DNA of 64,000 nt, taken from an uncultured Flavobacteriaceae bacterium. Its GTDB lineage: Bacteria > Bacteroidota > Bacteroidia > Flavobacteriales > Flavobacteriaceae. The notes below the pieces were generated by a model. It was not told the DNA's origin. It saw only the letters and a program-made list of their open reading frames with translations, and made no database searches. A program made the position numbers and the translations under genes. Positions 48,212-58,200 of this stretch are shown piece after piece (within the stretch, counting starts at the first letter, position 1; each line of letters opens with the position of its first letter). The DNA lies in assembly GCA_938029725.1 (NCBI GenBank), contig CALHGE010000016.1, positions 1 through 64,000 on the forward strand. The letters are read 5' to 3'.

Positions 48212-50488
48212 TTAAAACCAATAGCCAATACTAAAGAGGAAGCTTCCTTTATCAACATCAGGCGACCAGTTATACAGTACTTGAACAGGTCCTAGAAAAG
48301 ATTCTAGACCATAACCTAAAGCATAGCCCGAGTATGTTGGTTCAGTAAACCATTCACCTGTTCGAAAAAGGTCGTCTTCAACATTGGCAAAGTTGGCTGC
48401 GAAAAGAATATGATTTTTAGGAGCTACTTCTAAATCTAACCTTCCGTATGCCTTTACATAGCTATTTCCAGGTAAGGACAGAAAATCATATCCAAAAAAC
48501 GGTACAAAATTATTAATCAAATTCGTACCATAGCCCCCTAGAATAAAATCGAATGAGGTAACATTAGAGGTGCCCAATTTAAATCCACCTTCAGTCTCTA
48601 AGTTTATAGCGAGGTTCTCAAAGATTGAAAACGCACCTCCTAGTTTTGCCCTACTAACTGAAAATTCTTTAAAATTTTCGTTAAAATCTGAAGAAAAAAC
48701 ATAAAAATGGAAATCTCCATTAAAATATAGGCCTTTTTTAGGAAAGTATTTATCATCATAAGTGTCAAAAGTGAGTTGCCCAAAAGCACTATAAAAATTA
48801 CTTTTTTCAAATAAAGTTCTCCCATTTCGGTCTACTCTCGATTCCTTTAATGCATTATCATCTAGATTATCTAACTCCGCTAAAGTTCTGGTACTATATT
48901 TTAGTAATTTATGTTCAATACCCGTTGTAAAAGCGAATTCCTCTTGCCAAACGGTTTGAACATAGGCTTGATTGGTAAAATCTTGAACCCCTAAATTAAT
49001 AGTGTTTACGTTGCCGACATTGGGCACCTCATAATTGCTTCGAATAATATCGAAATCGATTTCCTTTTCAAAATCATTAAAACGAGAATTTAATCCGAAA
49101 CTCCAGTACGAGCCTTTATCTATATAATATTGAAGATTATATCGCACATTATCTCCGAGAATTAAATCAAAAGAAGCAACATCATCTTTGGCCAAAAAGT
49201 TCTTTCGCGTAAGGTTTAGTATTGCAGCGCTCTTATAAAGATTATCGTAATGCGCTCCTAAACGCAAGAAGCTCTTGCCTGATTTTTCGTCTAACCTGAG
49301 CACTAAATCTTCACCGACACCATTTGAGATAAGCTGATATCGAATCGCTTGAAAATTTCCGGTAGCTGAAAGGTTGCTAATACCTTGCTGCAGTTTCTCA
49401 AAAGTTAATTTCTTTCCCAATTGAAACCGAAGCTTTCCCTTTACATAACCTCTGGTATAATTGGTGTTTTTCCCAGATAACACCAACCGATTTATACGTA
49501 AAGAATCATTCGCGGAAATTCTTTTCATAAAGCTACTTTCCTCATTTTGAGTTATGGAAAGCTCTTTTAAGGCTGTATACTCTTTACGTGCTGCTGCTTC
49601 ACCCAAGCTAATAATGGCATTTCCATGATTAAAATCCAATACGGAATACCCTTCCATATTAGGTTTTATATAAATAGTAGTCTGCTTCGACTTTTCTTGC
49701 ATATCGGCTGCAGATTGAAAATTATTTATTTGAAGAAGGATTTCCGTAGCTGATAAAAGATCTTCTCGACCTGAAAGTCCATTTTGAACATCTATACCAA
49801 TAATTACATCGGCTCCAAGCTCTTTAACCTTATGTATGGGGTAGTTATTTACAACACCGCCATCTATTAGCACTTTACCATCAACTATAGCGGGCTCAAA
49901 AAGAGAAGGAAGCGTTCCGCTCGCCATTATTGCCTCTGGCAGATACCCCTTATTAAGTATAACCTCTTCTCCGGTTTCCACGTTGGTCGCTAGGCAAACG
50001 AATGGAATAGGTAATTGATTAAAATCTTTTACATCTTTTACATGATATAAAAGGCGCACCAGTACATGATAAATATTCTGTCCTCCTGAATATGCCGGTG
50101 GAACCGATATCTTGAATTTATCGAAAGGAAGGCTGACCGCATATCTTTCAGAATTCTCTTTTTCATAAAATGTTTTTGCGCTTCTAGGAAGATTATCTTG
50201 AATAAGAAGGCTGAAATTTGTTTTTCTAAAAATAGAATCTAATTCATCAGCGGAATATCCTGAGGCATATAGTGCCCCAATAATTGCGCCCATACTTGTA
50301 CCTCCGATGTAGTCTATTTTCACGCCGGCTTCTTCAATCACCTTTAATGCGCCAATATGAGCTAAACCCTTAGCGCCACCGCCACTTAAAACAAGGCCTA
50401 CTTTAATATCTTTCCTATTATTAGCCTCTTGCGCAAAAAGACCTAATGAAAGAAAAATAGAAAGAATTAAAAGAAGTGTTTTTCGCAT
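48212..50488 (-). CDS. Patatin-like phospholipase with POTRA and outer-membrane barrel
   Basis: A 758-residue protein in one chain: signal peptide (ending GLFAQ, residue 20), patatin domain (about 28-300) with oxyanion loop SGGGAKGLAHIG, nucleophile Ser65 in GGTSMGA and catalytic Asp in DGGVVNNYP; then a POTRA-like segment (RINRLVLSGKNTNYTRGYV, about 330-395) and a BamA/Omp85-type barrel ending in FSIGYWF. The order matches type Vd autotransporter-like patatins such as PlpD. Probably a surface or periplasmic lipase held in the outer membrane. Begins 15 bases after uvrC on the same strand. Confidence 0.93.
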   Translation of the reverse strand: MRKTLLLILSIFLSLGLFAQEANNRKDIKVGLVLSGGGAKGLAHIGALKVIEEAGVKIDYIGGTSMGAIIGALYASGYSADELDSIFRKTNFSLLIQDNLPRSAKTFYEKENSERYAVSLPFDKFKISVPPAYSGGQNIYHVLVRLLYHVKDVKDFNQLPIPFVCLATNVETGEEVILNKGYLPEAIMASGTLPSLFEPAIVDGKVLIDGGVVNNYPIHKVKELGADVIIGIDVQNGLSGREDLLSATEILLQINNFQSAADMQEKSKQTTIYIKPNMEGYSVLDFNHGNAIISLGEAAARKEYTALKELSITQNEESSFMKRISANDSLRINRLVLSGKNTNYTRGYVKGKLRFQLGKKLTFEKLQQGISNLSATGNFQAIRYQLISNGVGEDLVLRLDEKSGKSFLRLGAHYDNLYKSAAILNLTRKNFLAKDDVASFDLILGDNVRYNLQYYIDKGSYWSFGLNSRFNDFEKEIDFDIIRSNYEVPNVGNVNTINLGVQDFTNQAYVQTVWQEEFAFTTGIEHKLLKYSTRTLAELDNLDDNALKESRVDRNGRTLFEKSNFYSAFGQLTFDTYDDKYFPKKGLYFNGDFHFYVFSSDFNENFKEFSVSRAKLGGAFSIFENLAINLETEGGFKLGTSNVTSFDFILGGYGTNLINNFVPFFGYDFLSLPGNSYVKAYGRLDLEVAPKNHILFAANFANVEDDLFRTGEWFTEPTYSGYALGYGLESFLGPVQVLYNWSPDVDKGSFLFSIGYWF

Positions 50489-50503
50489 GCTGTCGGTTAG
50501 ACG

Positions 50504-52297
50504 TTATTTTTTGTGAAAAGTTTCATAAATTTTCTTCGCCTTAGACAAACCAACTGTTTTCGTTAGGTTTTCTATGGATGCTTCTTTGATGCGCTTGACC
50601 GATTTAAATGTTTTCAAAAGGTCTTCTGCCGTTTTCTCACCAACACCATCGATACTTTCCAATTCGGAGTTAATTGCAGCGTTACTTCGTTTATTTCGAT
50701 GTAACCTAATACCAAAACGGTGTGCTTCATTTCGAAGTTGCTGAATAATCTTTAAACTTTCCGACTTCTTATCTAAATATAAAGGAATAGGATCTTCAGG
50801 GAAGTAAATTTCCTCGAGACGTTTTGCAATTCCTATAATCGCAATCTTTCCTCGTAGCCCTAGAACATCTAGACTTTTTAATGCAGATGATAACTGACCC
50901 TTTCCACCATCGATCACTATTAATTGAGGTAAAGATTCGTCTTCCGCCAATAACCTTTTATACCTTCTAAAAACCACTTCTTCCATAGAGGCAAAATCAT
51001 CTGGCCCTTCTACGGTTTTAATATTGTAATGGCGATACTCTTTTTTAGACGGCTTGCCGTCTTTAAAGACAACACAAGCAGCCACCGGGTTACTTCCTTG
51101 TATATTACTATTATCAAAACATTCTATATGACGTGGTTCGATAGAAAGCCGAATGTCTTTTTTCATCTGAGCCATAATTCGATTGGTATGGCGATCTGGG
51201 TCAATAATACTTATTTGTTTAAATCGATCTTGCCTAAAAAATTTAGCGTTACGCTCAGAGAGGTCTAAGATTTTTCGCTTATCACCTAACTGCGGAATCG
51301 TTACTTTCAAGTGAGGCTCAACGATAACCTTAAATGGCAGATACATTTCTTTAGATTCTGATTTGAATCGGTCACGAATTTCTACAATTGCCAATTGCAG
51401 CAAGTCCTCATCCTTTTCCTCAAGCTTCTTTTTGATTTCCATCGTGTGTGACCGAACAATAGAACCGTGAGAAAGTTGCAGAAAATTCACATACGCAAAG
51501 GCTTCATCAGATATTATTGAAAAGACATCAACGTTATTTATTTTAGGATTAACAATAGTTGTCTTTACCTGATAATTTTCTAAGACATCAATCTTCTCCT
51601 TTATAAGTTGGGCTTCTTCGAATTTCATTTCAGAAGCAAGGGTATTCATTTGTCCTTTGAAATAATGTAATGAAGATTTGAAATTTCCTTTTACAATGTC
51701 ACGTATATCTTCAACTTGGCGATCGTACTCCTCTAAGCTTTGCAAACCTTCACAAGGGCCGGTACAATTTCCTAAGTGATATTCTAAACACAATTTGTAT
51801 TTACCTGCATTTATTTTTTCATCCGACAAATCATAACTACAGGTTCGCAGTGGGTAAACACTTTTAATAAGATCTAATAAAATCCGCACAGTTTTCATAC
51901 TCGTATAAGGACCAAAATACTCTGACCCATCTTTTATCAATTTTCGTGTTGGGAAAATTCTAGGAAAGCGCTCATTTTTGATACATATCCAAGGATACGA
52001 TTTATCATCCTTTAATAATACATTATACCTAGGCCGGTATTTTTTAATCAAGTTATTCTCAAGCAAAAGCGCATCAGACTCAGTAGGCACCACAATATGA
52101 TCAATACGAACAATCTTTGTCACTAGCACACGCGTCTTGCCATATTCATGCTTCTTATTAAAATAAGAAGACACGCGCTTTTTTAAATTTTTAGCCTTAC
52201 CAACATATAAGATTTTATCGGCTGTATCATAAAATTGATACACCCCAGGGTTACTTGGCAAAGTTTTTAGTTGTATTTCTATAGCTACTTGAGGCAT
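50504..52297 (-). CDS. uvrC: Excinuclease ABC subunit C
   Basis: Makes both incisions in nucleotide-excision repair. About 597 residues from the ATG at 52297 (MPQVAIEIQLKTLPSNPGVY); the frame extends to a TTG at 52321, judged less likely. GIY-YIG domain (GVYQFYDTADKILYVGKAKN), Cys-rich linker (CLEYHLGNCTGPCEG), UVR motif (MKFEEAQLIKEKIDVL), RNase H-like 3-prime... 5-prime incision domain (IECFDNSNIQGSNPVAACV, VIDGGKGQLSSA) and a C-terminal helix-hairpin-helix (LESIDGVGEKTAEDLL). Confidence 0.97.
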   Translation of the reverse strand: MPQVAIEIQLKTLPSNPGVYQFYDTADKILYVGKAKNLKKRVSSYFNKKHEYGKTRVLVTKIVRIDHIVVPTESDALLLENNLIKKYRPRYNVLLKDDKSYPWICIKNERFPRIFPTRKLIKDGSEYFGPYTSMKTVRILLDLIKSVYPLRTCSYDLSDEKINAGKYKLCLEYHLGNCTGPCEGLQSLEEYDRQVEDIRDIVKGNFKSSLHYFKGQMNTLASEMKFEEAQLIKEKIDVLENYQVKTTIVNPKINNVDVFSIISDEAFAYVNFLQLSHGSIVRSHTMEIKKKLEEKDEDLLQLAIVEIRDRFKSESKEMYLPFKVIVEPHLKVTIPQLGDKRKILDLSERNAKFFRQDRFKQISIIDPDRHTNRIMAQMKKDIRLSIEPRHIECFDNSNIQGSNPVAACVVFKDGKPSKKEYRHYNIKTVEGPDDFASMEEVVFRRYKRLLAEDESLPQLIVIDGGKGQLSSALKSLDVLGLRGKIAIIGIAKRLEEIYFPEDPIPLYLDKKSESLKIIQQLRNEAHRFGIRLHRNKRSNAAINSELESIDGVGEKTAEDLLKTFKSVKRIKEASIENLTKTVGLSKAKKIYETFHKK

Positions 52298-52684
52298 GAA
52301 AAGGTAATTGGATGAATTCAATTAGGAATGCGATGTTAAATTACCATGTTTTTACAAAACTGCATTCGATTTTTAGTTTATTTAACGCGCAAAACGGGTT
52401 TGGTTGAAAACCTATAAAGGGCATCTCGATGTAATAATGATATTTTGGTAATTATAAATTAGCTTCAAAAGAAAAATCTAACAAAAACTCTTTAGAACGC
52501 AACACACTCTAATTTCTTTTCTGATTACCTGATTTTCAAATACTTGTGCTATTTTTATTAGATATTTTAGGAGTAATTGCTTTAAGCAAATGTTAAATTT
52601 TAACAAAAAACGTGTAGTTCATCGATTAAAAAGCACACTTAATAGGTTTTTTTTGTATATATTTAACCATCAAAATCAACCAAC
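52298..52684. other. AT-rich non-coding gap upstream of uvrC
   Basis: 387 bases between the uvrC start and a small plus-strand ORF. Very AT-rich, with several partial -7-like boxes on both strands, no protein frame, no strong stem-loop. It must hold the uvrC promoter and that of the small ORF. Confidence 0.5.
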
Positions 52685-52771
52685 ATGGACAAATACATCA
52701 TAACTATAGGCACATATTTAATACTAATGCTTTTCTTCAAAGTGTATTATGCTGTTGCAATTAAAGATTAG
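52685..52771 (+). CDS. Possible 28-residue single-span membrane protein
   Basis: An unlisted small ORF, ATG at 52685 to TAG, product beginning MDKYIITIGTYLILMLFF and ending in VYYAVAIKD. Nearly the whole chain is one hydrophobic helix with charged ends. The sequence before the ATG (AACCATCAAAATCAACCAAC) looks like the A/C-rich leaders of expressed genes here. It lies 42 bases before the 5-formyl-THF cyclo-ligase gene, on the same strand. No family recognised; small size leaves real doubt. Confidence 0.45.
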   Translation: MDKYIITIGTYLILMLFFKVYYAVAIKD

Positions 52772-52813
52772 TATTAAATACATTTTTACTTCGTAAAACT
52801 TTAACTTTTCTTG

Positions 52814-53383
52814 ATGTTAAAAACGAGCTTACGATTGCATTATAAAGCACTTCGAAAAGACGTTTCGCCTCAAGTACTTTTAAATTCGAGTTTAGCTATT
52901 GCTAACAACTTACTCAAGTTGCCCATTTGGGATTTTAGCTACTATCATATATTTTTACCTATTGCCTCAAAAAATGAGGTAGATACTTCTTTTATATTAT
53001 CCATCTTACAAGGAAAAGACAAGAATATAGTGCTTCCTAAAATGGAAGGATCGCAGCGCCTTGAACATATTTTACTAACCGACAATACAACCCTAAAAGT
53101 CAATTCATGGGGGGTTCCAGAACCTTTAGAAGGCATTGAAGTGCCTGTAAAAAAAATTAATGTGGTATTTATTCCCTTACTCGCTTTTGACGAAAATGGA
53201 AACCGCGTAGGGTACGGTAAAGGCTTCTATGATATTTTTCTAAAAGAGTGTGAAAAAGATGTTATCAAAGTGGGGCTGTCTTTATTTAGCGCTGAGGTTC
53301 AAATTAGCGATGTAAATGAAAAAGATATTCCTCTAGACTATTGCGTCACGCCGAACAAAATCTACTCCTTTGCTGCAACTTGA
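52814..53383 (+). CDS. 5-formyltetrahydrofolate cyclo-ligase
   Basis: Returns 5-formyl-THF to the active folate pool as 5,10-methenyl-THF using ATP. 189 residues from the ATG at 52814 (a TTG lies one codon before). Landmarks: LRLHYKALRKDVSP, YYHIFLPIASKNEVDTSFI, and the ATP/substrate motif FDENGNRVGYGKGFYDIFL. The C-terminal 22 bases overlap the convergent lspA gene. Confidence 0.94.
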   Translation: MLKTSLRLHYKALRKDVSPQVLLNSSLAIANNLLKLPIWDFSYYHIFLPIASKNEVDTSFILSILQGKDKNIVLPKMEGSQRLEHILLTDNTTLKVNSWGVPEPLEGIEVPVKKINVVFIPLLAFDENGNRVGYGKGFYDIFLKECEKDVIKVGLSLFSAEVQISDVNEKDIPLDYCVTPNKIYSFAAT

Positions 53384-54042
53384 TTTATTGCTTCCTTTGC
53401 GCGTGTTTCTTCCATTTCAGATTCTTCCTCGTCCTTTGGAAAAGCTTTTTTATTAAACACCAATAATATACCTACTCCTGTACTAATTGCGGTATCTGCT
53501 ATATTAAAAACAGGTTCGAAAAATCGGAAACTAGCACCACCAAAGTAAGGCATCCATTCGGGCCAATTGGTGTCAACCATCGGAAAATATAGCATATCTA
53601 CTACCTTTCCGTAGAAAAGACCTCCATAAGGTTGGTCTGAAAATAGCCCCGCGATTTGACCGCTACTATGGTCAAAAATAAGCCCGTAGAAAACAGAATC
53701 AATAATATTCCCTAAAGCTCCTGCGAAAATTAAGGAAACTGCAAGAATTAAAGTTTTTGGAGATTGCTTTTTTATGGTGTCGTATAACCAGTACCCGATT
53801 CCGGCGACTGCGAACAATCGAAATATTGTTAAAACGAGCTTTCCAGCCGATTCTGAAATCGGTAAAAAATCACTCAATTTAGCACCCCAGGCTGCACCTG
53901 AATTCTCTATAAAATGGATTTTAAACCAATTAAAGACCTCTGTAGATTGCCCAAGTTCGAAATGGGTTTTGATGTAAATTTTACTTATCTGGTCTATAAT
54001 CAATATAACCGCGATTAGCAGCAGCGACTTCTTTAAATTCAT
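53362..54042 (-). CDS. lspA: Lipoprotein signal peptidase
   Basis: Inner-membrane aspartyl protease (signal peptidase II) that cleaves prolipoproteins, of which this window encodes many. 226 residues with four helices; catalytic Asp residues in GNIIDSVFYG and FNIADTAIS; conserved IENSGAAWG before helix 2. The C-terminal tail (KDEEESEMEETRAKEAIN) is longer and more charged than in E. coli. In Bacteroidota it commonly follows ileS and a DksA-like gene; here an extra gene and a terminator intervene. Confidence 0.95.
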   Translation of the reverse strand: MNLKKSLLLIAVILIIDQISKIYIKTHFELGQSTEVFNWFKIHFIENSGAAWGAKLSDFLPISESAGKLVLTIFRLFAVAGIGYWLYDTIKKQSPKTLILAVSLIFAGALGNIIDSVFYGLIFDHSSGQIAGLFSDQPYGGLFYGKVVDMLYFPMVDTNWPEWMPYFGGASFRFFEPVFNIADTAISTGVGILLVFNKKAFPKDEEESEMEETRAKEAINQVAAKE

Positions 54043-54061
54043 TACTTCCTTATGTATCTGG

Positions 54062-54069
54062 CAAAAATA
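54062..54069 (-). promoter_or_regulatory. Candidate -7 box for lspA
   Basis: Minus strand reads TATTTTTG, perfect TAnnTTTG, 19 bases before the lspA start, in the 33-base gap after the upstream gene. Confidence 0.42.
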
Positions 54070-54075
54070 AACATA

Positions 54076-54690
54076 TTATTCGATTCTCTTTAGTAGGATG
54101 TTTCCTGTAACGCTATAAAGTATGTACTTAGTATTCCCAGCAGGAATTTGATTTTCATCCACCTTTCCATATTTACTGCTGGAAAAAATTTCAGCAGACC
54201 TGCTCTCCACTATAATATCACCACTCTGAGTAGTAACTTCTACATTACCTTCAACAGTATTTAAATGACCAGTTCCATCATTTAAAGTGATTTTTAAATT
54301 TTCATAAACTCCAGAGGCCTTAATATTCGAGTTTGTTCCAGATATACGAACATTTTTATGCTCAGGAATTTTTATATCTAAAGCAATCGAAACTACTTTA
54401 TGAGCACTTAGCTTATCATTAGGGTTTTCAAAATTGGTTCGAAAACCCGCGCTCACCAAGACTATCGAACCTTCTTCAATTACTGTAAGAACAAGGTCTT
54501 TTCTGTATTCACCATCAATTATTGCTTCAACAAGAACCTCATCGGTATCTGCAGTTTCTAGAGTTATCTCAAAACAATTGGAAGCATCTATCTGAAAAGA
54601 AGAAACTGCACTATCTAGTATTGATTTTGTAACCATCTTTTGGGAGGTTGCAATATTAAAAAAGAAAAAAAATGCAATACAAAATCTCAT
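54076..54690 (-). CDS. Secreted DUF4097-like beta-repeat protein
   Basis: A 204-residue protein with a short hydrophobic N terminus (MRFCIAFFFFFNIATSQK) acting as signal peptide, then a beta-solenoid-like chain: VSIALDIKIPEHKNVRISG, NSNIKASGVYENLKITLNDG, TVEGNVEVTTQSGDIIVESR, and a closing VTGNILLKRI. The run of short beta units with GDI/GNV turns is that of DUF4097/DUF2807-type head-repeat proteins, whose role is unknown. It lies between the DksA-like gene's terminator and lspA. Confidence 0.72.
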   Translation of the reverse strand: MRFCIAFFFFFNIATSQKMVTKSILDSAVSSFQIDASNCFEITLETADTDEVLVEAIIDGEYRKDLVLTVIEEGSIVLVSAGFRTNFENPNDKLSAHKVVSIALDIKIPEHKNVRISGTNSNIKASGVYENLKITLNDGTGHLNTVEGNVEVTTQSGDIIVESRSAEIFSSSKYGKVDENQIPAGNTKYILYSVTGNILLKRIE

Positions 54691-54844
54691 TATTTTTTTA
54701 AAATATAAATTACTCTTCTAAGGTAATACTAGTTTCTTTCTCTTTTATATCTCTTTTATATAAGAATTTAATAGTCCTATTTTTCATAAATAAAGGCCTG
54801 CAAACAAGAGCCTTACTTCTAAAGCGTATTCCTATAAATAAAAA

Positions 54845-54875
54845 GACCTACAAGATTTTTAGATTCTTGCAGGTC
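54845..54875 (-). terminator. Intrinsic terminator after the DksA-like gene
   Basis: Stem GACCTACAAGA / TCTTGCAGGTC (one position pairs as G-U in the minus-strand RNA) with a 9-base loop, followed by T-rich sequence. It closes the ileS-dksA-like transcript. Confidence 0.8.
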
Positions 54876-54900
54876 GCTATTCTGTAGTAAATAAAAATTT

Positions 54901-55284
54901 CTATTTCTGCATATTTTTCGCCTCAATACTCAAAGTTGCATGCGGTACTAGTTTTAAACGCTCCTTATTGATAAGCTTGGTAGTAACACGGCAGATTCCG
55001 TAGGTTTTGTTTTCAATACGCAATAAGGCATTTTTTAAGTCACGAATAAATTTTTCTTGGCGAATTGCCAATTGGGTGTTCGCTTCTTTACTCATCGTCT
55101 GAGAACCTTCTTCAAATGCTTTAAACGTTGGAGAAGTATCATCTGTACCATTATTACCATCGTTCATATATGAACTTTTCAATAGCTCTAAGTGGCTTTT
55201 CGCCTTTTCTATCTTTTCTTCAATTAGCGTTCTAAACTCAGCCAAATCTTTGTCGGCATATCTTACCTTTATATCTTGTGCCAT
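54901..55284 (-). CDS. TraR/DksA-family protein with degenerate zinc finger
   Basis: A 127-residue DksA/TraR-like protein: N-terminal coiled-coil hairpin (ADKDLAEFRTLIEEKIEKAK ... MSKEANTQLAIRQEKFIRDL) with an acidic loop (GTDDTSP) and a C-terminal region YGICRVTTKLINKERLKLVP that aligns with the DksA zinc finger. Only one Cys (98) remains of the four zinc ligands. It would bind RNA polymerase in its secondary channel. Starts 5 bases after ileS and shares its transcript. Confidence 0.9.
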   Translation of the reverse strand: MAQDIKVRYADKDLAEFRTLIEEKIEKAKSHLELLKSSYMNDGNNGTDDTSPTFKAFEEGSQTMSKEANTQLAIRQEKFIRDLKNALLRIENKTYGICRVTTKLINKERLKLVPHATLSIEAKNMQK

Positions 55285-55289
55285 TTTTT

Positions 55290-58200
55290 CTAGTGTTTTT
55301 CAATAAATAATTTAGTATTCACTTCATCAAAGGAAATTTCTATACCTACATCTAGTTTTTCTTCAAAATTGAGTTCTGCAGTAAGTGTTTCGGTTTTGAT
55401 ATAATTCAAATTATCGGCAACTGCTATTTCTACAAATCCGTCTTTTAATAGTTTGATGTCAATTTTATCGGTTACTTCAAACCCAGAATCTTTTCTCATG
55501 TTCTGAATTCGGTTTATTAACTCACGAGCAATACCTTCTTTTCTTAGTGCTTCATTTATAGTAACGTCTAATGCTACCGTAATAGAACCTGAAGAAGCAA
55601 CCAACCAACCTTCAATGTCTTGAGAGGTTATCTCTACATCTTGTAACTCTAATTTAACACTATTATTTTTTATTTCAATAAATATTTCGCCCTCTTGTTC
55701 GATTTTCTGGATATCTTCCTGGCCAAAATTCGCTACTTCAGCAGCGATCAACTTCATTTCCTTACCATATTTAGGCCCTAAAACCTTAAAATTTGGCTTT
55801 ATCTGCTTTACCAAAATACCAGAGGCATCATCTAGTAGTTGAATTTCTTTTACGTTTACCTCCGACTTAATCAAATCTGCTACCGCTTCAATTGCATTCT
55901 TCTGCTCATCATCTGAAACAGGGATCATAATTTTCTGCAAGGGTTGACGCACTTTGATTTTTTCCTTCTGACGGATAGATAACACCAGCGAAGAAATCGT
56001 CTGTGCTTTCTGCATCTTTCCTTCCAAGTCAACATCTACCATAGCTGCATCGAAGGATGGAAAATTGGCCAAGTGCACACTTTCAAAGGTTTCTTTTTGC
56101 GTTGTTTTTGTTAAATCTTTGTACAGCCTATCCATAAAAAATGGAGCTACGGGCGCCGAAAGTTTTGCCACCGTTTCCAAACAAGTATAGAGGGTTTGGT
56201 AGGCAGATATTTTATCTTGTTGATAGTCGCCTTTCCAGAAACGTCTTCTGCACAAACGCACATACCAGTTGCTTAGATTTTCCTGAACAAATTCAGAAAT
56301 AGCTCTTGTAGCTCTGGTAGGCTCGTAGTCTGCATACGCCTCATCTACCTTTTTAATGAGTGTGTGTAATTCAGAAAGTACCCAGCGGTCAATTTCAGGG
56401 CGTTCTTTTAAAGGTATATCTGCTTCCGCATATTTAAATTCATCAATATTAGCGTACAGCGCTAAGAATGAATACGTATTGTATAGTGTGCCGAAAAACT
56501 TCCGTTTCACTTCAACAATTCCATCGATATCAAACTTTAGATTATCCCAAGGGTTCGCATTTGAAATCATATACCATCTTGTGGCATCTGCCCCATGTGC
56601 ATCCATTGTTTCAAAAGGGTCTGCGGCATTGCCCAAACGTTTCGACATTTTTTTACCCTCCTTGTCTAAAACTAGTCCGTTTGAAACTACGTTTTTATAG
56701 GCTACAGAATCAAAAACCATAGTCGCAATAGCATGTAGGGTATAAAACCACCCTCTGGTTTGATCAACTCCTTCTGCAATAAAATCTGCAGGAAAGGTCT
56801 CTCCTTTATCAATAAAATCTTTATTCTCAAAGGGGTAGTGCCACTGCGCATAAGGCATTGAACCACTATCAAACCAAACATCTATCAAATCACTTTCGCG
56901 CGTCATTGATTTTCCAGAAGGAGAAACCAGCGTAATTTGGTCTACAATATTTTTATGCAAATCAATTTTATCGTAGTTCTCATCAGACATGTCGCCAACA
57001 ACAAAATCATCAAAGATGTCTTTTTCGAGAACTCCTGCGGTCAAAGCTTTTTCCATTTCAGCTTTTAACTCCGCCACGGAGCCAATCATAATTTCCTCTG
57101 TGCCATCTTCGGTTCTCCAGATGGGAAGCGGAATACCCCAATAGCGTGAGCGCGATAAATTCCAATCATTCGCATTTGCTAACCAATTACCAAAACGACC
57201 TTCTCCTGTAGACTTAGGCTTCCAATTGATCGTTTGGTTCAACTTAAACATTTTGTCTTTCTCATCTGAAATCTTGATAAACCAAGAGTCTAATGGATAA
57301 TATAAAATAGGCTTATCAGTACGCCAGCAGTTTGGATAGCTGTGCACGTACTTCTCAACCTTAAACGCTTTATTTTCTTCCTTTAATCTGATGGCAATCT
57401 CAACATCAATAGAACGCTCTGGAGCTTCTCCATCTTCGTAATATTCATTCTTTACATATTTGCCCCCCCATTCTTTTAGTTCAGGTCTAAACTTTCCTTG
57501 AAGATCCACCAAAGGCACCGGGTTACCGTTTTCATCCAAAACCAATAATGGTGGAATTTCGGGTTCCGCTTGCTTGGCAACTAAAGCATCATCTGCCCCG
57601 AAAGTTGGTGCCGTATGAACGATTCCTGTACCATCTTCAGTGGTGACAAAATCACCAGAAATAACACGAAATGCGTGCTCAGGGTTTTGATACGGCTTCG
57701 CATAATCAATAAGCTGCTCGTATTTTATTCCCACTAAATCCTTACCAATACATTCCTTGACTATATAGTAAGGAATTTTCTTGTCTGCCGAAGTATATGT
57801 TAATAATTCGGACTTACTTTCTACTTCCTTAAACTTACCCGCAAACTGTTTAGCAACCAACTTCTTGGCTAAAACTACATTTATTGGTTTGAACGTGTAT
57901 TGATTATAGGTTTCAACCAAAACATAATCAATCTTTGAGCCAACAGTTAAAGCGGTATTTGAAGGAAGCGTCCAGGGTGTGGTCGTCCATGCTAAGAAAT
58001 ATACATCTCCTTCATTCTGTAAGAAATCAGGCAAAGTGCTTTCAATGGCCTTAAACTGAGCAGTTACGGTAGTATCTGTAACATCTTGGTACGTACCAGG
58101 CTGGTTTAACTCGTGTGAGCTTAGTCCAGTTCCTGCCTTTGGAGAATACGGTTGTATGGTGTATCCCTTATAAATCAATCCCTTATCATAAATCTGTTTC

